A stretch of 64,000 bases of DNA, taken from positions 1 to 64,000 of the IMG/VR virus record IMGVR_UViG_3300035034_000707; one strand, given 5' to 3'. The notes below the pieces were generated by a model. It searched no databases and was not told the DNA's origin. It saw nothing but the letters and a program-made list of their open reading frames with translations. Position 1 is the first letter of the stretch; every line of letters begins with the position of its first letter. The translations under genes were made by a program, and so were the position numbers. Below, one piece after another: positions 41,706 through 49,695 of the stretch. Source of the stretch: a virus.

Positions 41706-41734
41706 TTGACTAACGCTACAAGGGGGCTTAGTAT
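41706..41734 (+). promoter_or_regulatory. Promoter cassette for CDS 41771
   Basis: TTGACT (41706-41711) plus AACG, 17-bp spacer with a G-run, TAGTAT (41729-41734); leader ACCACCACAC and AAAAGGA. Confidence 0.75.
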
Positions 41735-41770
41735 GGCCTCATAACCACCACACTCGAAAAGGATCACCAA

Positions 41771-42259
41771 ATGCCTAAGATTGGAAATATCACGCTGCCT
41801 ACCGTGACGTTGAGCGGACAGGACCCGGCAGACGTTGCCGCACTTCTCAAGGATAAGAACATGCCCTTGGAGGCGATGGTAGAAGTTGCCATCTATTGCA
41901 AGCGCGAACGCGAAAAGGCAGAGGCCCTAGCGCCTATCGAAGACCTGATGCGCGCCCGCCTCAAGAAAGCCTATGCTGCCATGCCGCCGGAAAAGCGGGT
42001 AACCACGCGCACCGAAGTTGGGATGCTGACCTACACGGCGGAAGCTGAAACGATCACGCTCAAGGACCGGGACAAGACGGTCGAAATGCTGACTGATGAA
42101 CAAATTCGGATTACATACAAGCCTGATCTAAAGGCGCTCAAAACGATTATGAAACCGGCAGAATTCAATCGGCACGTCACGCGCGGCAAAAGTGATCCTA
42201 AGATCACCTTACGGGATAACCGGGCCAGTGATGAATACTCCGAACTGGACGACTTCTAA
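41771..42259 (+). CDS. Hypothetical replication-region protein, 162 aa
   Basis: Residues ~30-85 are strongly helical (MVEVAIYCKREREKAEALAPIEDLMRARLKKAYAAM), then a beta hairpin (RVTTRTEVGMLTYTAEAETITLKDRDKT). The shape resembles Gp157- or Gam-like phage helical proteins but no clear match is recognised. Located between DnaB and primase, so probably linked to replication. Confidence 0.6.
   Translation: MPKIGNITLPTVTLSGQDPADVAALLKDKNMPLEAMVEVAIYCKREREKAEALAPIEDLMRARLKKAYAAMPPEKRVTTRTEVGMLTYTAEAETITLKDRDKTVEMLTDEQIRITYKPDLKALKTIMKPAEFNRHVTRGKSDPKITLRDNRASDEYSELDDF
42192..42207 (+). promoter_or_regulatory. 16-bp operator-like site 14 (intragenic)
   Basis: GTGATCCTAAGATCAC (exact inverted half-sites) near the end of CDS 41771, about 60 bp before the primase gene. 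Confidence 0.6.
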
Positions 42260-42262
42260 ACG

Positions 42263-43231
42263 ATGGAAACAGACATCGGAAATGAAGAGGCTATTCGTGC
42301 AGTCCTTGAACAAATGGGCGTCACGATAGGCGATACGAAGCGGGGGTGGGTCCATTCATCCTGCCCCCTAGCGGCCTATAACCACACAGGCGGCGTTGAT
42401 AACAACCCCTCCTTCGGCGTCGTTTACAACTCAGCAGAGGCTCATAAGGAGGAAGGCCACGCTCACTGTTTCTCATGTGGCTATTCTGGTGACGTGCGGG
42501 AAATCGCTTCTTTGCTCTATGCCTACAAGGACCTAACCGTCGCAGACCTCGGGGCTGTTATGACAACGATGGAAACGGTCAAGACGGGCAACCTTCCGCT
42601 ATCCCTATCGACCCACAACCTTGACGACCCGTTCCCGGACGAAGACTGGCTAATCAGCTTTCCTCCGGTAGACCCCTCGCACACACGCGCCTGCGAGTAC
42701 CTGAACGCCCGGGGGATCAGCCCCCGCGTTGCCATGCACTTCGATGTTCGGTTTGACCCCCAGAGATACCGCGTCTGCTTTCCCCTACGCGACCGCGCGC
42801 AGCGGTTTCGAGGCCTTATTGGACGCACCCTAATCCCGAACCCAGAGGGGCCACGCTATTTCTACTACCCCTATAAGGGCAATGCCCCTCGGGGATTTAC
42901 TTGGTGGAACGAAAACGAACTGGACCTTTCAAAACCTATCGTCGTGGTCGAAGGCATCTTTGATGCGCTCAAGGTATGGCAGACCTACAGGAACGTCACG
43001 GCGGCGCTGTCTATCGGGTTCCGGCACCCCGGCCTCGGATGGAATACAGGGGTGTCTCGCTGGATTAGCATGTTCGATGTAGGGCAGGGAGGGCAGCTTG
43101 CTCGGGGCCGTTTGGATAAACTCGCCAGCAAAGGCTCACGAGTATGGCACCTGCCCCCGCCTCCGGGCCGGGATGATCCGGGTGAAGCCACTCCAGCAGA
43201 GATTAAGGCGCAGCTAGAGACCCTGAAATAA
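42263..43231 (+). CDS. DNA primase, zinc finger plus TOPRIM
   Basis: 322 residues. An N-terminal CHC2-like zinc finger (SSCPLAAYNH... and HCFSCGYSGD, residues ~30-75). A TOPRIM domain with the catalytic Glu in PIVVVEGIFDALK (~220) and acidic residues in a GRDDPGEA motif near the end. This is the compact primase arrangement of many siphoviruses. It synthesises primers for the adjacent DnaB-like helicase; no polymerase gene is in the window. Confidence 0.8.
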   Translation: METDIGNEEAIRAVLEQMGVTIGDTKRGWVHSSCPLAAYNHTGGVDNNPSFGVVYNSAEAHKEEGHAHCFSCGYSGDVREIASLLYAYKDLTVADLGAVMTTMETVKTGNLPLSLSTHNLDDPFPDEDWLISFPPVDPSHTRACEYLNARGISPRVAMHFDVRFDPQRYRVCFPLRDRAQRFRGLIGRTLIPNPEGPRYFYYPYKGNAPRGFTWWNENELDLSKPIVVVEGIFDALKVWQTYRNVTAALSIGFRHPGLGWNTGVSRWISMFDVGQGGQLARGRLDKLASKGSRVWHLPPPPGRDDPGEATPAEIKAQLETLK

Positions 43232-43234
43232 AGG

Positions 43235-43264
43235 GTAGGCAAACGCTTCGGAAGAGACTAGACT
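43235..43264 (+). promoter_or_regulatory. Weak promoter before the SSB gene
   Basis: TAGGCA (43235-43240) followed by AACG, 18-bp spacer, TAGACT (43259-43264). It looks like a degenerate cassette; leader ACACCCCCGAAAGGA. Confidence 0.45.
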
Positions 43265-43317
43265 GACTAAGCCGCCTATGGCGCGCACTACTTTACACCC
43301 CCGAAAGGAACAGCCAG

Positions 43318-44337
43318 ATGGCTATCAAAATTCACGGCTCTAAACCAGCTACGGCTACCAAGCAGGCTCCGGCCTCTGACACTCAGACAGACCTAGGGAC
43401 CATAGGCGGCACGACGACCGCCACGCCCTCAGAGACGCCTCAGGAAAGCACTAATGCTACCCCCTCGGCGGATACCTCCCCAACAACACAAAGCGCCCCA
43501 GCGACCAATATAGAGGCCCCCGGCACTCAAACGGGCGCAGCCTTCCTTATGACGGGGACACAACAGAGAACCCAAGTTGATCAGGTCAAAGCGGTTCAGG
43601 ACCTTCGCTCCAAACTCAGGGGAGGCGCGCGGGAATTCTGGTTGAACCCCGGGGAATTCGCCAAACTGTATTTTCTTGATGGTAAGCTGCTTTCGGATAA
43701 CGTCTTTGACACGCCGATGATCAGCGTACACTTCCTGCAAATCGGCGGAAACTGGGCCAAGTTTGTGTGCAACCGACACACCGAGGGAAACTGCGTAGTT
43801 TGCGATAGCAACGCGGATGGGACCCAGCCTATGACGTTTCAGCTTTTCACCGTGATCAACGCGATGCCCTACACCATTCAGGGTGGACCGAACAAAGGCA
43901 AGGTGTTGCCCGCGCGGCTCCAACTATTCCCTGCCACACTCAAGGTTCGGGAAAAGTTGATGAAGCGCGCCCAGAACCATGACAACAAGCTGGCGGGGTC
44001 CTTCTATCAATTCAGTCGTGAGTCCAAACAAGCGGCCCGCACTGGCGACGATATAGAATACATGCAGGATGTTCCCATGCAGGGTGTGTTGAACAAGTAT
44101 CCAATGCTTGGGACGCAGTACAGCGCCACGAAGAAAGCATGGGAAGACGCGCCCACAACAGTCTACGACTATGCCAAAGTCTACCCGATCCTGACCAACG
44201 CGGAAATTGCCAGCCTCCGGCCCGATATTGCCAGCATGGCGGGCTTTACCGCCTATCAACCCCTTGATAACAACTCTACGGTATCGGGCTTTGGCAACGA
44301 TCCTACTAAGGACATGGACTCAGAAATTCCATTTTGA
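43318..44337 (+). CDS. Single-stranded DNA-binding protein, gp32-like
   Basis: 339 residues. An N-terminal ~85-residue Thr/Ser/Ala/Pro-rich arm, a core (~95-280) with REFWLNPGEFAKLYFLDG and a CNRHTEGNCVVCD zinc-type cluster, and an acidic end DMDSEIPF like the protein-docking tip of bacterial SSB. The layout fits T4 gp32/T7 gp2.5-like phage SSBs. The first residues MAIKIHGSKPAT recur at the start of CDS 46316. Confidence 0.7.
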   Translation: MAIKIHGSKPATATKQAPASDTQTDLGTIGGTTTATPSETPQESTNATPSADTSPTTQSAPATNIEAPGTQTGAAFLMTGTQQRTQVDQVKAVQDLRSKLRGGAREFWLNPGEFAKLYFLDGKLLSDNVFDTPMISVHFLQIGGNWAKFVCNRHTEGNCVVCDSNADGTQPMTFQLFTVINAMPYTIQGGPNKGKVLPARLQLFPATLKVREKLMKRAQNHDNKLAGSFYQFSRESKQAARTGDDIEYMQDVPMQGVLNKYPMLGTQYSATKKAWEDAPTTVYDYAKVYPILTNAEIASLRPDIASMAGFTAYQPLDNNSTVSGFGNDPTKDMDSEIPF

Positions 44338-44359
44338 GAATTATTGGCAGGTAGGAATA

Positions 44360-44424
44360 CCCCCTTAACCGGGGGTTAGAGGCGCGGTTCCGCATGGAAG
44401 CTGAGGGGACCGCGCTTCACTTTT
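44360..44424 (+). terminator. Tandem hairpins after the SSB gene
   Basis: CCCCC (44360-44364) pairs with GGGGG (44371-44375). Then GCGCGGTTCC (44382-44391) pairs with GGGACCGCGC (44406-44415), followed by TTCACTTTT. Probably a moderate terminator; the next gene's AAGGA follows directly. Confidence 0.55.
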
Positions 44425-44436
44425 AAGGATCACCAC

Positions 44437-45795
44437 ATGAGCACAGTCCCCTCCGACTTCCCCAAGATGCTCGCACCGCCGGAAGAGGTAGACGCCCTCG
44501 CTTGGTATGACGAACATGATCACGCCTATGAACTGTCCAAGATGCAGTATCAGGCGCGGGATGAAGTGGTCCCCCTCCGGCGCTACCACCCGAACAAACA
44601 CCACTTGGTAGGGGTCCCCCGGACACTGGCCCCCTCGGGCGTCACAGCGAACGATAACCGGGCCGTGGGGGCCTTTGACTTCGATGCCTCGTTTCAGTCA
44701 GACCTCCGGGAAGAACAAGTCCCCTTCGTGGAACAGGTGTTTCACACGCTGGAAACCGAACAGGGCTGTATAGGGGAAGCCCCTACCGGCTTCGGTAAGA
44801 CGACTACCGGGTGCGCCCTGACGTGCCGCATAGGACGCCCCGTATGTATCGTGGTTCCCAAGGGCGATCTGGATTGGGACAAGGAAATGCTCCACCACAC
44901 CAGCATCCCGAAAGAAAAGATCGACTTCTGGTCAGGGCAACACCTACCGGACCCGGGCGCTTGGGTCGTGATAGCCTCGCTGCAATCAGTCTACCGCGAC
45001 GGCATCTACCCGCAGGCAGTCTATAACCGCTTCGCCTGCCTGATAGTCGATGAAGTCCACAGAATAGCTTCCGCTGAATTCAGCGCGGTCATGCGGAAAT
45101 TCCCGGCGATGTTTCGCCTCGGGCTATCGGCCACCCCGGAACGCCGCGACGGCAAGATGGACCTTATCCACGCACACATGGGATGGCGTCACATCATCGG
45201 CCAGTCAGACGCGGAACAGCCCAACTATTATGTGATCAATTCAACGTGGATAGAACCGCTCGATGGTAAGGGCAAGATGATCCAGTATGACCCGTCCCGG
45301 ACCAATCAGGCGAAGCGCAGCATGATGGCTGATCCGATCAGGAATTCACAAATCGCCGGTGCCGTCTACCGCGCCCACAAAGGCGGACGCCGCACCATAG
45401 TCTTCGTGGAACAGACGAAGCACGGGGAAAAGATCAAGGCCGCGCTCCGGTCGATGAACGTCCCGGCCAGTAGCATTGTGGAATACAATGGGGGGATAAA
45501 CGCGGCGGACAAGAAACGCGCCAAGGACTGCTTGGCAGGTATTGTTCTGATCGCCACCTATAAGTATACGGCGGAAGGGACGAACATACCCCCACTTGAT
45601 ACCGCCGTCTTCGCTCACCCGATATATGATCCACGACAGGCGGCAGGCCGTATCCTGAGAAAACTACCCGGGAAGCCCACCCCCATTGTGATTGACATAT
45701 GGGATCGAAACTCTCAATCCCTGTCTCGGATAGCAAAAGCCCGCTGGGAATACCTGAGAAAACAGGGGGCCACTTGGAAGGGTCTTTTCGGTTGA
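44437..45795 (+). CDS. SF2 DNA helicase, UvsW/XPB-like
   Basis: 452 residues. Walker A GEAPTGFGKTT (~114-124), DEVH box (~205-208), SATPERRDG (~231), IVFVEQTKHG, and motif VI AAGRILRK (~401-408): a complete helicase of the UvsW/RAD25 group, which reverses forks and branches in recombination-dependent replication. It lies just upstream of RecA and nucleases. Its TGA stop lies in the next -35 box. Confidence 0.85.
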   Translation: MSTVPSDFPKMLAPPEEVDALAWYDEHDHAYELSKMQYQARDEVVPLRRYHPNKHHLVGVPRTLAPSGVTANDNRAVGAFDFDASFQSDLREEQVPFVEQVFHTLETEQGCIGEAPTGFGKTTTGCALTCRIGRPVCIVVPKGDLDWDKEMLHHTSIPKEKIDFWSGQHLPDPGAWVVIASLQSVYRDGIYPQAVYNRFACLIVDEVHRIASAEFSAVMRKFPAMFRLGLSATPERRDGKMDLIHAHMGWRHIIGQSDAEQPNYYVINSTWIEPLDGKGKMIQYDPSRTNQAKRSMMADPIRNSQIAGAVYRAHKGGRRTIVFVEQTKHGEKIKAALRSMNVPASSIVEYNGGINAADKKRAKDCLAGIVLIATYKYTAEGTNIPPLDTAVFAHPIYDPRQAAGRILRKLPGKPTPIVIDIWDRNSQSLSRIAKARWEYLRKQGATWKGLFG

Positions 45796-45820
45796 CTAAC
45801 GTAGCAGGGGGGTTTATCCT
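45792..45820 (+). promoter_or_regulatory. Promoter cassette for CDS 45850
   Basis: TTGACT (45792-45797) plus AACG, 17-bp spacer with a six-G run, TATCCT (45815-45820). Overlaps the stop of the helicase gene. Confidence 0.75.
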
Positions 45821-45849
45821 CAGTGAGCCTAGACCGGAAAGGTATGGAT

Positions 45850-46314
45850 ATGGGTTATACCCCCGAATGGTGGCAGCGCGAAGGCAAGAAGGTCGCTGCA
45901 AAACGCCGCAAGAAGTACGCCAATGACAAAGACTACCGTGAAGCCGCCAAGGCCCGGTCACGGGAATACCGTGAGCAGAAGAAACTCGAACGCGAGGCCT
46001 TCTATGCCAGTCCTTATCTGGAATTGAATGGGGAGAAGGTAGCCGCGCTGACGGTAGACACCCTTTGCTCCGACCTTGGTATTGACAAGTCCCGTCTCAA
46101 ATACATGCAGAAGGCTGGGTATATCCCTACTGCTATCGTTAGCCGCCCGGTGCGCCTCTACACCGAGGCCCAGCGTGATAGGCTCCGGGAACTCGAAGCC
46201 TTCCTGCAAAAGAATTCGGCACACCTGCGGGTTCCGAATAGCGAAGCTGGCGTTATGGCGACTGCCAACTTAGAAACGCTTATTGCCACCATCAAAGCAA
46301 ACTGGAAAAACTGA
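45850..46314 (+). CDS. DNA-binding-like protein with MerR-type helix-turn-helix, 154 aa
   Basis: The ATG at 45850 is chosen because the in-frame GTG at 45823 would lie at or before the transcription start, while GGAAAGG sits just upstream of 45850. N terminus very basic (GKKVAAKRRKKYANDKDYREAAKARSREYREQKK), then a winged-helix-like LTVDTLCSDLGIDKSRLKYMQKAGYIPTAI, resembling MerR recognition helices. It may be a regulator or recombination accessory protein. Confidence 0.6.
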   Translation: MGYTPEWWQREGKKVAAKRRKKYANDKDYREAAKARSREYREQKKLEREAFYASPYLELNGEKVAALTVDTLCSDLGIDKSRLKYMQKAGYIPTAIVSRPVRLYTEAQRDRLRELEAFLQKNSAHLRVPNSEAGVMATANLETLIATIKANWKN

Positions 46315-46315
46315 A

Positions 46316-46696
46316 ATGGCTATTAAAATTCACGAAAAGGCTCCGGCCCCTGAGCAAGCCCCAGATCAAGCCTCTGCACACGACGAAGCGGCTGCGGAAA
46401 TTCAAACGGAAATCGGGAAGACCATGACCGAAGCTGGGACAGAGAAGGAACCGCTCAGTCAGACCATCCAGACAGAAAGCATACCGGTGAACCTCGCCTT
46501 CCCATTCGAGCGCATCGAAGTTGGCATGTCCTTCAAGATGCCGGTGGCCTCCTATACGATGCTGGAATTCTCGGTGCGCCGCTCTGTCCCGTTTAACCCG
46601 GTTGAGACCAACGCCGATACAGTCTTCGACAGCACCCACAAATGGGTCGAAGAGAAGCTGAACCAGCTTATTGAAGAACAACAAAACGAAACATAA
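46316..46696 (+). CDS. Hypothetical protein, 126 aa, SSB-like N terminus
   Basis: The start follows the upstream TGA by one base. The first seven residues MAIKIHE and a Pro/Ala/Gln-rich arm repeat the beginning of the SSB protein at 43318. The C-terminal ~60 residues are folded (INLAFPFERIEVGMSFKMPVA-like strands, then a helix). It may share a binding partner with SSB. Precedes recA. Confidence 0.6.
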   Translation: MAIKIHEKAPAPEQAPDQASAHDEAAAEIQTEIGKTMTEAGTEKEPLSQTIQTESIPVNLAFPFERIEVGMSFKMPVASYTMLEFSVRRSVPFNPVETNADTVFDSTHKWVEEKLNQLIEEQQNET

Positions 46697-46698
46697 AG

Positions 46699-46714
46699 GT
46701 GATCTTACGTGCAC
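46699..46714 (+). promoter_or_regulatory. 16-bp operator-like site 15, overlapping the recA start
   Basis: GTGATCTTACGTGCAC; the second half GTGCAC begins with the recA GTG start codon, and AAGGTGAT before it doubles as the ribosome site. Confidence 0.65.
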
Positions 46715-47824
46715 AAGCTAACTGATGCAGTGTCCACGATCACCAAAGCATACGGCAAGACCGCAGGGGGACTGGGCTTCCGGTTCCCCTCCTTCGCCAG
46801 ACTGCCCACAGGTATCTTGACGCTTGACCTAGCACTTGCTGGGGGAATACCGATGGGGGCCGTGTCCCTCATTTATGGAAATGAAAGTAGTGGGAAGACC
46901 TCCCTTGCGCTCCGCCTAGCCGCGCAGTTTCAGAAGAGGCACGGGAAGGGTAAGAACGCTCGGAAGGTTGTCTGGCTGGACGTGGAAAACGCATGGGATG
47001 AGGAGTGGGTACGACTTCACGGGGTTGACCCGGATCAAGTCTACCTGTTTCGACCAACCACGGCGGAAGAGGCGGCGGACGTAGCCGACGAAGTGGCGAT
47101 GGCACAGGACGCGGGCCTGATCATCGTGGACTCCATTGCGGCCATGTCCTCTATCGACCAGCTAGAGAAGTCCGCAGAGAAGGTTGTGGTGGCCGGTGCG
47201 GCGAAGCCATCGACTACCCTACTGCGCAAGATAGGCGCGGGCATTACCGAACACGCAAAGGCTGGTCAGACCCTAACCGTCATTTATATCAATCAGCCTC
47301 GTATGAAAATCGGGTTTCATATGGGTAACCCGGAATTCCTGCCCGGCCCCGTTATGCAGAACTTTCAAGCGTTTTTGAAACTACGCCTGACGGGCAAGGC
47401 TATCCTCAAGGAAAAGATATCCCCCATCCCGATCTACTCAGACAACACGGCTAAGATCGTCAAAAAGAAATTCCCATGTATCAGGCAGTCCTGTGAATGG
47501 CAGACGATGCTTTACCCGTGGGAACATGCCGGGAAGAAACACTGGCCGCTGGAAGTCAACAACCGGACACATGCCGAAGCCCTCTTGGAAGACCTCGACT
47601 ACCTCAGCAAGAGCGCGACCGTGAAAGGGAAGTGGGACCTGTTCGACATCGAACACCCAGACGCCGGGGAACTGCTGCAATTCCCGACGAAGACGGCGGC
47701 GGTAGACTGGGCCGTGGAACGGTATGATGCTCTCACTAAATTCCTGATTGACGACCTCCTTCTGCTCTACAAAGACGATATCAAGAAGCAGCTAGAGGAA
47801 GCCGAGAAAGCAGGCCACAAGTGA
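46709..47824 (+). CDS. RecA-like recombinase
   Basis: 371 residues from a GTG. Walker A IYGNESSGKTS (~56-65), KVVWLDVENAWDEEWV, GLIIVDSIAAMSS (Walker B), TVIYINQPRMKIGF, matching the phage UvsX/RecA branch rather than host RecA. The C-terminal ~110 residues diverge. It drives strand exchange with the neighbouring helicase, nuclease and resolvase genes. Translation start lies within a 16-bp site. Confidence 0.9.
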   Translation: MHKLTDAVSTITKAYGKTAGGLGFRFPSFARLPTGILTLDLALAGGIPMGAVSLIYGNESSGKTSLALRLAAQFQKRHGKGKNARKVVWLDVENAWDEEWVRLHGVDPDQVYLFRPTTAEEAADVADEVAMAQDAGLIIVDSIAAMSSIDQLEKSAEKVVVAGAAKPSTTLLRKIGAGITEHAKAGQTLTVIYINQPRMKIGFHMGNPEFLPGPVMQNFQAFLKLRLTGKAILKEKISPIPIYSDNTAKIVKKKFPCIRQSCEWQTMLYPWEHAGKKHWPLEVNNRTHAEALLEDLDYLSKSATVKGKWDLFDIEHPDAGELLQFPTKTAAVDWAVERYDALTKFLIDDLLLLYKDDIKKQLEEAEKAGHK

Positions 47825-48153
47825 GCATCCGGCGAAACTTCCCCGCAGATAACCCCCGCGAATATGGCAACCGCAAAGAGGCTGGTATCGTCAAGCGTGG
47901 TGGCTATAAGACCACCCCGAACTCCGGGGCGTCCAGCGTCAAGGGGGACCTCCGGCGGGGAAAATGGATGGTCGAAGTTAAGGCGACGAAGCACGCCAGC
48001 TTCCCGGTCACCGCTGAGATAATGGGAAAACTGCGCAACGATGGGTTGACGAACGGTAAACCGGGGGTTCTAATAGTGGAAATCGGGACAGGCGAGAAAT
48101 TTGCCGTGATGCCCCTCTCACAATTCGAAAGGCTCGTGCCAGACGATGATTAA
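47821..48153 (+). CDS. Small PD-(D/E)XK nuclease
   Basis: 110 residues, GTGA overlap with recA. D43, E52 and K54 form a clear PD-(D/E)XK core in GDLRRGKWMVEVKAT, with an N-terminal basic patch. The size fits Holliday-junction or T7-endonuclease-like phage resolvases. An internal promoter-like sequence at 48046 lies in its 3' part. Confidence 0.7.
   Translation: MSIRRNFPADNPREYGNRKEAGIVKRGGYKTTPNSGASSVKGDLRRGKWMVEVKATKHASFPVTAEIMGKLRNDGLTNGKPGVLIVEIGTGEKFAVMPLSQFERLVPDDD
48046..48074 (+). promoter_or_regulatory. Intragenic promoter cassette upstream of CDS 48146
   Basis: TTGACG (48046-48051) plus AACGG, 17-bp spacer with a G-run, TCTAAT (48069-48074). It lies 72 bp before the next start codon; no leader motif, so less certain. 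Confidence 0.55.
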
Positions 48154-49120
48154 ATTCAAATCGAAGACCCCTGCCCCGGAACCACCCAAAAAAGGGAAGG
48201 CCGCGCCCGCCGAAAGCGCAGACCATGAACCCTTGTTCCAGATAAAAGACTTCCCCGAGAACCACGTTCTTTACCATATCCACAAGAATACCCCTGCGCC
48301 CCGCTCCGCACGGCCACATGACGTGGTGCACGCCTCCGATCTTGACCCGGTGCGCAACTGGTGTCCGAAAGAACCGGCGCTCCTGACGCTCCATAAGAAA
48401 AAACGGAAGTCAGACTTTGTATCGACTGCACAGCGTATGACATGGGGTATGGGCTACAAGGGGGCCGATCTTCTCATGGACCTTATCCCTAGGCAAAAGG
48501 TATGGGGTAACTGGAAGTGCCGATCATGCAGCCACGAAATGAAATTCAGCTACTCCCCTACAAAGTGCGGCGGTTGCGGCGGAAACTGGAAAGCTATCAG
48601 GTATGTGGAAGTCTTCCTGCGTGATCCGGTCAGTAAGATCGTGGGGTCAGTCGATTGTTTTGTGGATATCCTCGGGAACGGTATCAAGACGCCGATGGAA
48701 TTCAAGACGGAAGGCAACAGTAGTTTCAAGCCGCGAACGAAGCCCGAGTTTGATCACGAGTGGCGCACGATGCTTTATCTCTGGCTGATCGCCCAAACGC
48801 CCGGGATGGTAGACAAGGGCCTAAACCCGAATGAAGGCCGGGTGCTCTACTTTACGAAGGAAGGCTGGGCCGACTGCCCTAAGATCAAGGAATGGAAACT
48901 GTCTGACTGGCCGAAGTCCTCAGTCAAGGAATACTGGGTCAACCGAAATGACAGCATGGTGGCGAACAAGATAGACGCCGCGATGTCCTATAGGCTCTGG
49001 CGTGAGAAGCATGATCTTGGGGTAAGCCCGAACGATAACCCGATGCCCGAACGGGTATGTCAAACCGCGCAAGACACGAAGGCGAAAAACTGTGTCGTGT
49101 GCAAGGAGTGTTTCAAATGA
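48146..49120 (+). CDS. RecB/Cas4-like PD-(D/E)XK exonuclease
   Basis: 324 residues. GSVDCFVDILGNGIKTPMEFKTEG carries the D...ExK core (~170-186), followed by the HEWRTMLYLWL QxxxY-like helix. A zinc ribbon (CRSC...CGGCGG, ~115-140) and a C-terminal Cys cluster (CVVCKECF) resemble Cas4-type iron-sulfur or zinc-stabilised nucleases. Probably resects DNA ends for RecA. Overlaps both neighbours. Confidence 0.75.
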   Translation: MIKFKSKTPAPEPPKKGKAAPAESADHEPLFQIKDFPENHVLYHIHKNTPAPRSARPHDVVHASDLDPVRNWCPKEPALLTLHKKKRKSDFVSTAQRMTWGMGYKGADLLMDLIPRQKVWGNWKCRSCSHEMKFSYSPTKCGGCGGNWKAIRYVEVFLRDPVSKIVGSVDCFVDILGNGIKTPMEFKTEGNSSFKPRTKPEFDHEWRTMLYLWLIAQTPGMVDKGLNPNEGRVLYFTKEGWADCPKIKEWKLSDWPKSSVKEYWVNRNDSMVANKIDAAMSYRLWREKHDLGVSPNDNPMPERVCQTAQDTKAKNCVVCKECFK

Positions 49121-49641
49121 GGGTATGTGGCTGCGACCCGGACCTGAACGGCGGCTTTGCCGTGATTGACACGCAGACCCTAGAAATAGTCTCTCTGCGC
49201 CTCATGCCGCTCTTTGTCCCCCCGGTAAAGGGCAAGAGACGCATCGACGCACAGGGGGCCTTTGAACTTCTCAAGGAAGCGCGCCGCGTTGGGGCTGAAT
49301 ATGTCGCGCTGGAACAGGCCGTGGTCAAGCCTCAGATATCTTCCAAAGGCCCGGCGATGATGGGCAGCGTTCATACCGTTCATCAGAACTATGGGATGCT
49401 GCGCGCGCTATGTGAAATCATGTTTAGCAGAAGTCGCGTGATTGACGCTTGGCCCTCTACATGGAAAAAGGATATGGGTCTAACCTCGGACAAAAACCTG
49501 TCACTGGAAAAAGCGATAGCCCTCTACCCCTCTCATACCTCACTCTTTGCCAAGAAAAAGAACGTAGGTCTGGCTGAGTCCCTGTTACTGGCTCGGTGGG
49601 GCGCAGAAAAAGTGATCTTAAGATCATCGGGGGTTGACTAA
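49117..49641 (+). CDS. RuvC-like Holliday junction resolvase
   Basis: 174 residues, starting at the ATG that overlaps the previous stop. MRVCGCDPDLNGGFAVID has the first catalytic Asp (D7), VALEQ the Glu, and a late GLAESLLLARWG replaces the more usual Asp-Ala pair with Glu-Ser. RNase H-fold resolvase of the phage RuvC type. Its 3' end contains a 16-bp site and the next promoter. Confidence 0.75.
   Translation: MRVCGCDPDLNGGFAVIDTQTLEIVSLRLMPLFVPPVKGKRRIDAQGAFELLKEARRVGAEYVALEQAVVKPQISSKGPAMMGSVHTVHQNYGMLRALCEIMFSRSRVIDAWPSTWKKDMGLTSDKNLSLEKAIALYPSHTSLFAKKKNVGLAESLLLARWGAEKVILRSSGVD
49612..49627 (+). promoter_or_regulatory. 16-bp operator-like site 16
   Basis: GTGATCTTAAGATCAT, inside the last codons of the resolvase gene and 6 bp before the -35 box at 49634. 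Confidence 0.7.
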
Positions 49642-49662
49642 CGCCACGAAGGGGCTTAGGTT
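49634..49662 (+). promoter_or_regulatory. Promoter cassette for CDS 49696
   Basis: TTGACT (49634-49639) plus AACG, 17-bp spacer, TAGGTT (49657-49662). The TAA stop of the resolvase lies at its edge. Confidence 0.85.
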
Positions 49663-49695
49663 ACGAATACCACTAAGCAACAAAGGACAATCAAA

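Noticed and set aside
45823-45849. GTG start at 45823 for the HTH protein
   Set aside because: It lies at or before the expected transcription start of the promoter at 45792 and has no ribosome site.
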